A stretch of DNA of 64,000 bases, taken from positions 32,001 to 96,000 of the forward strand of contig NZ_JAGGPN010000042.1 in the NCBI RefSeq assembly GCF_018613795.1, given 5' to 3'. Positions 61,463-64,000 of the stretch are shown here, piece after piece (within the stretch, counting starts at the first letter, position 1; each line of letters starts with the position of its first letter). A program made the position numbers and the translations under genes. The DNA comes from Arthrobacter sp. ISL-65 (lineage in GTDB: Bacteria; Actinomycetota; Actinomycetes; Actinomycetales; Micrococcaceae). The notes under the pieces were generated by a model, which saw only the letters and a program-made list of their open reading frames with translations, ran no database searches and was not told the DNA's origin.

Positions 61463-62185
61463 ATGAGCGATCCCGAAGACACTCAACCCACCCAGGCGGC
61501 GGGTCCGCAGGCCGCCGTCCAGCCCGGCCAGCCGGGCGTTCGGCCCGCTGCCCAGCCTGAGTCCGCGGCTACTGTGCCGTCTACTGTGCCGTCCGAGGAC
61601 GAGGAGCCGGTGGAGGGGACCACACTCGATGCGGGGGCCGCCGATCGCCCCGCCGAGGCGGAAAAGCCCAGGCCCAGCAACCTGCAGGACCTCGTGGATG
61701 AGCCGGCCAAGGTAATGCGGATCGGTACCATGATCCGGCAGCTGCTTGATGAGGTGAAGTCCGCGCCGTTGGACGACGCCGCGCGCGGCCGCCTTGCCGA
61801 GATCCACGAGCGTTCCATCAAGGAACTCGAGGACGGTCTGGCGCCGGAACTGGTGCAGGAGCTGGAACGGATCAGCCTGCCCTTCCCGGACAACGCCACG
61901 CCGTCGGACGCCGAACTGCGGATCGCCCAGGCCCAGCTGGTGGGCTGGCTGGAGGGGCTTTTCCACGGGATCCAGACGGCGATCGCCGCCCAGCACGCGG
62001 CCCGGGAACACGCCATGGCCCAAATGCAGCTCCGGCAGCTTCCGCCGGGGACCGTCATTGCGCCCGGCGTCGTCATCGGTGAAAACGGCGAGCCGCAGCG
62101 TTCCAAGGCGCCCCAGCCCGGCAGCGACCCGCTGCACCCGGGCCGGAAGGAAGACCCCGACCACGGCCCCGGCCAGTACTTGTAG
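61463..62185 (+). CDS. bpa: Bacterial proteasome activator (Bpa/PafE)
   Basis: 240 aa. N-terminal ~70 residues are disordered (Pro/Ala/Glu). Then the helical core: LVDEPAKVMRIGTMIRQLL, SIKELEDGLAPELVQELERI, DAELRIAQAQLVGWLEGLF and REHAMAQMQLRQLPPG. The C-terminus ends in GQYL, the HbYX-like signal that docks into the 20S proteasome pocket. This ATP-independent ring opens the proteasome gate for unfolded proteins. It implies that the genome also encodes a 20S proteasome. The 38-nt gap to the GNAT gene has GAGAGT before the ATG. Confidence 0.9.
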   Translation: MSDPEDTQPTQAAGPQAAVQPGQPGVRPAAQPESAATVPSTVPSEDEEPVEGTTLDAGAADRPAEAEKPRPSNLQDLVDEPAKVMRIGTMIRQLLDEVKSAPLDDAARGRLAEIHERSIKELEDGLAPELVQELERISLPFPDNATPSDAELRIAQAQLVGWLEGLFHGIQTAIAAQHAAREHAMAQMQLRQLPPGTVIAPGVVIGENGEPQRSKAPQPGSDPLHPGRKEDPDHGPGQYL

Positions 62186-62191
62186 GCCTCT

Positions 62192-62635
62192 TTGGGATTT
62201 TTCACGGCCGCCCTGCAAGGGCGGAAAGATGACGCAGAGCTTGGCAAAGGCTTGTGGCGCCGCGCCCACGACCGGTTCCACCGGGGGCTGGACCGCTACC
62301 ACCAAGTGCTCGAGGGCGTGGAGGACGACCAGCTCTACGGAGAGCTGGTGGAGGTCGCCAACCAGTTGGCAGGGCTCTCCGGCCGCGTCCGGGAGATCTG
62401 TGTCGAGGCACAACGGCGGTCGCCCAGCGACGGCCTGGATATTCCGCATGCCCTGTCCGGTGTTCACCGCTCACTGTCCAAGGCAGGCAACTCGCTGGCG
62501 GCCACCGCCGAGGCGGCCGCGATGCTGCGGCTTGCCGTGGGACCCGTGCCGGTTGGCGCGGCCTCCGTCTGGCGCCGGGCCGAGACTGTTATTGAGCAGG
62601 TGGCCGACGCCGAGCGGCTCCTGTCGGAGTCCTGA
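62192..62635 (+). CDS. Conserved hypothetical helical protein
   Basis: 147 aa, almost all helix: AELGKGLWRRAHDRFHRGLD, RYHQVLEGVEDDQLYGELVE, VANQLAGLSGRVREICVEA and AETVIEQVADAERLL. The start is TTG 62192 (no good ribosome site), 6 nt after the bpa stop. A later start is possible. Probably co-transcribed with bpa. I recall similar actinobacterial proteins of unknown function. Confidence 0.65.
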   Translation: MGFFTAALQGRKDDAELGKGLWRRAHDRFHRGLDRYHQVLEGVEDDQLYGELVEVANQLAGLSGRVREICVEAQRRSPSDGLDIPHALSGVHRSLSKAGNSLAATAEAAAMLRLAVGPVPVGAASVWRRAETVIEQVADAERLLSES

Positions 62636-62746
62636 CGGCGGTATTCGCCTGCCGCCGAAATATTCCCCGGCAGCCGGTGTTACGCGGCTAGCATAGCTTC
62701 GTCTTATCCCGTGCGCTGCCGAGCGGATTGTTGGCAGGATGGACAA

Positions 62747-63592
62747 ATGACTTCTTCACCCACACTGACATTCAATGACGGCAACCCCATTCCCCAGCTG
62801 GGCTACGGGGTGTGGCAGGTTGAAGACGACGTCGCCGAGAAGGTTGTCTTCCAGGCGTTCCAGGCCGGGTTCCGCCACATCGACACCGCCAAGATCTACG
62901 GCAACGAATCCGGCGTCGGCCGGGCGATCGCCAGCTTCGGGCTGTCGCCGGAGGAAATCTTCATCACCACCAAGCTCTGGAACGCTGACCAGGGCTATGA
63001 ATCAACGCTGGCCGCGTTCGAGGAGTCCCTGGAGCGGCTGGGCCTTGAAACACTGGATCTGTACCTGATCCACTGGCTCCAGCCCAAACAGGATAAGTAT
63101 GTGGACACCTGGAAGGCGCTGATCGAACTTCAGAAGCGCGGCAAGGTCAAGTCCATCGGCGTCTCCAACTTCACCGTCGAAGGTCTGCAGCGGATCATCG
63201 ACGAGACCGGCGTGGTGCCGGCCATCAACCAGGTGGAACTGCACCCGTACTTCAGCCAGTCGGAACTGCGGGAATTCAATGCCTCCCAGGGCATCGTGAC
63301 CCAGGCCTGGTCGCCGCTGGGCCAGGGCGGTGAACTCCTGGAGGACCCGGTCATTGCGGGCATCGCACAGAAGCACAACGCCACCCCGGCGCAGGTGGTC
63401 ATCGCATGGCACCTCGCCATCGGAAACGTCGTCATCCCCAAGTCCGTCACCGAATCCAGGATCCGTGAGAACTTCGACGCGCTGAACGTCACGCTGGACG
63501 CCGAGGAGGTTGCAGCCATCAACGGGCTGGACCGCACCGCGGAAGGAAGCGGCAGGATCGGCCCGGACCCGGCTGTCTCTGACTTCGCCTAA
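62747..63592 (+). CDS. Aldo/keto reductase
   Basis: 281 aa from ATG 62747. AKR motifs: GFRHIDTAKIYGNESGVGRA (catalytic Asp and Tyr), EIFITTKLW (Lys), LDLYLIHW (His), GVSNF and the coenzyme site IPKSVTESRI. Closest in type to 2,5-diketo-gluconate reductases (AKR5). NADPH-dependent carbonyl reduction; substrate unknown. Soluble, monocistronic, followed by a G/C hairpin at 63613. Confidence 0.92.
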   Translation: MTSSPTLTFNDGNPIPQLGYGVWQVEDDVAEKVVFQAFQAGFRHIDTAKIYGNESGVGRAIASFGLSPEEIFITTKLWNADQGYESTLAAFEESLERLGLETLDLYLIHWLQPKQDKYVDTWKALIELQKRGKVKSIGVSNFTVEGLQRIIDETGVVPAINQVELHPYFSQSELREFNASQGIVTQAWSPLGQGGELLEDPVIAGIAQKHNATPAQVVIAWHLAIGNVVIPKSVTESRIRENFDALNVTLDAEEVAAINGLDRTAEGSGRIGPDPAVSDFA

Positions 63593-63612
63593 TTCCCAGG
63601 CTGCCCACGGTG

Positions 63613-63650
63613 AGGCCCCGCCACGTTCGCTTACGCGGACAGGGCGGGGC
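63613..63650 (+). terminator. Possible terminator of the aldo/keto reductase gene
   Basis: GCCCCGCC (63615-63622) pairs with GGCGGGGC (63643-63650) over a 20-nt loop, 20 nt after the stop. No T-run follows, so it is only likely. Confidence 0.45.
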
Positions 63651-63707
63651 GTCTCCGTGTTGATCGGACTCGGCTGGCGGCGTTCTTGCTGGCGAGGGTT
63701 TACCGGC

Positions 63708-63887
63708 TCAGGCGGCGAGCTGTTCCTGCTGGACCGCGACGGCGTCGACGATGGCCCAGCCGTCCTCGCCCGTGATGCTGCGGCTGGCGAAAAGCTCTGC
63801 CGCCGTCACGGTGTCGAAGACCTCGGTGCGGATCCGGCCGCAGTCGGCGTCGAAGTAAGTTACGTGGAACTCCTGATTAATTTCCAT
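63708..63887 (-). CDS. Small hypothetical protein, 59 aa
   Basis: MEINQEFHVTYFDADCGRIR, followed by VFDTVTAAELFASRSITGED and WAIVDAVAVQQEQLAA*. It reads as a small beta-alpha-beta protein. Start at 63887 is chosen over a longer start at 63902. I do not recognise the family. It starts about 40 nt after the end of the partial gene at 63927. Confidence 0.55.
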   Translation of the reverse strand: MEINQEFHVTYFDADCGRIRTEVFDTVTAAELFASRSITGEDGWAIVDAVAVQQEQLAA

Positions 63888-63926
63888 GGCTCCATGGTGC
63901 AACCGGGGTCTGACATTTTTGGCAGT

Positions 63927-64000
63927 TCAGTCCGGCGTGTTGCGGAGCCGGAGCACACGTTCCTTGGCCAGAACGGCTGATCGCTCGCTTTTCTCCGCCG
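63927..64000 (-). CDS. C-terminal end of an unidentified gene (runs off the window)
   Basis: The last 24 codons before a TGA at 63927 read AEKSERSAVLAKERVLRLRN then TPD. The charged helical composition and third-position GC bias look like coding sequence, but the piece is too short to identify. Confidence 0.35.
   Translation of the reverse strand, partial: AEKSERSAVLAKERVLRLRNTPD

Overview
The window looks like chromosomal DNA of a high-GC actinobacterium, most likely Arthrobacter, Pseudarthrobacter or a close Micrococcaceae relative. This is a judgement from gene content: GTP-dependent PEP carboxykinase, a Bpa/PafE-type proteasome activator ending in GQYL, actinobacterial DUF4232 and YhgE/Pip proteins, a c-di-AMP riboswitch over a secreted muralytic enzyme, and strong GC bias at third codon positions. 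No phage, IS element, CRISPR array or integron was seen. Most of the window is ordinary core and accessory chromosome. Four tRNA genes (Ser-CGA, Arg-ACG, Ser-GCU, Ser-UGA) are all on the minus strand.

Layout. 1-9.4 kb: 5' end of a FAD oxidoreductase, a DUF4232 lipoprotein, and a three-gene RND efflux operon (RND permease, very short adaptor lipoprotein, second RND permease), then a SRPBCC protein. 9.4-11.4 kb: small unknown membrane proteins and tRNA-Ser(CGA). 11.5-15.5 kb: a tight four-gene run (MDR dehydrogenase, 6-pyruvoyl-tetrahydropterin-synthase-like protein without its catalytic residues, GT4 glycosyltransferase, AlkZ-like winged-helix protein). 15.5-18.7 kb: tadA, PAP2 phosphatase, upp, a VOC protein and a HAD phosphatase. 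18.7-27.8 kb: an envelope block with a decayed C-terminal fragment of a YkcB-type mannosyltransferase, an intact-looking paralogue with a displaced start, a GT2-GtrA polyprenyl sugar transferase, a riboswitch-controlled muralytic enzyme, and a two-component system. 28-36.5 kb: an OmpR-type DNA-binding protein without a receiver, a SixA-like phosphatase, a TetR-controlled operon with a degenerate ABC ATPase and a YhgE/Pip exporter, a disulfide reductase and a FadR-type regulator. 36.5-46.7 kb: pckG, an NsrR-controlled flavohaemoglobin, phosphomannomutase, a RecQ helicase fused to a phosphoribosyltransferase domain, and an MFS exporter. 46.7-54 kb: prolyl oligopeptidase, a large FAD/NAD(P)-binding protein, a VOC protein and a quinone oxidoreductase. 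54-64 kb: PadR with a MacB-like ABC system whose permease is frameshifted, cstA with its YbdD partner, a GNAT protein, the proteasome activator and an aldo/keto reductase.

How the genes work together. Several operons are marked by 1-4 nt start/stop overlaps: the RND set, ATPase-YhgE-TetR-membrane protein, GT2-mannosyltransferase, PadR-ABC and cstA-ybdD. Four promoters carry clear inverted repeats that fit the regulator encoded beside them (TetR at 34048, NsrR at 40145, PadR at 53972) or a CRP-like protein (36740, before pckG).

The best leads are: (1) the RND pair, in which one permease has lost a normally invariant proton-relay Asp and the adaptor is cut down to its membrane-proximal domain; (2) the conserved-looking pterin-synthase-fold protein without its zinc and catalytic residues, between a dehydrogenase and a glycosyltransferase; (3) a 65-bp palindromic element present twice, one copy of which encodes the C-terminal tail of the degenerate ATPase; (4) a RecQ-PRTase fusion. 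Three loci (mannosyltransferase remnant, mannosyltransferase 5' end, FtsX permease) carry single-base frameshifts that may be real decay or sequencing errors.
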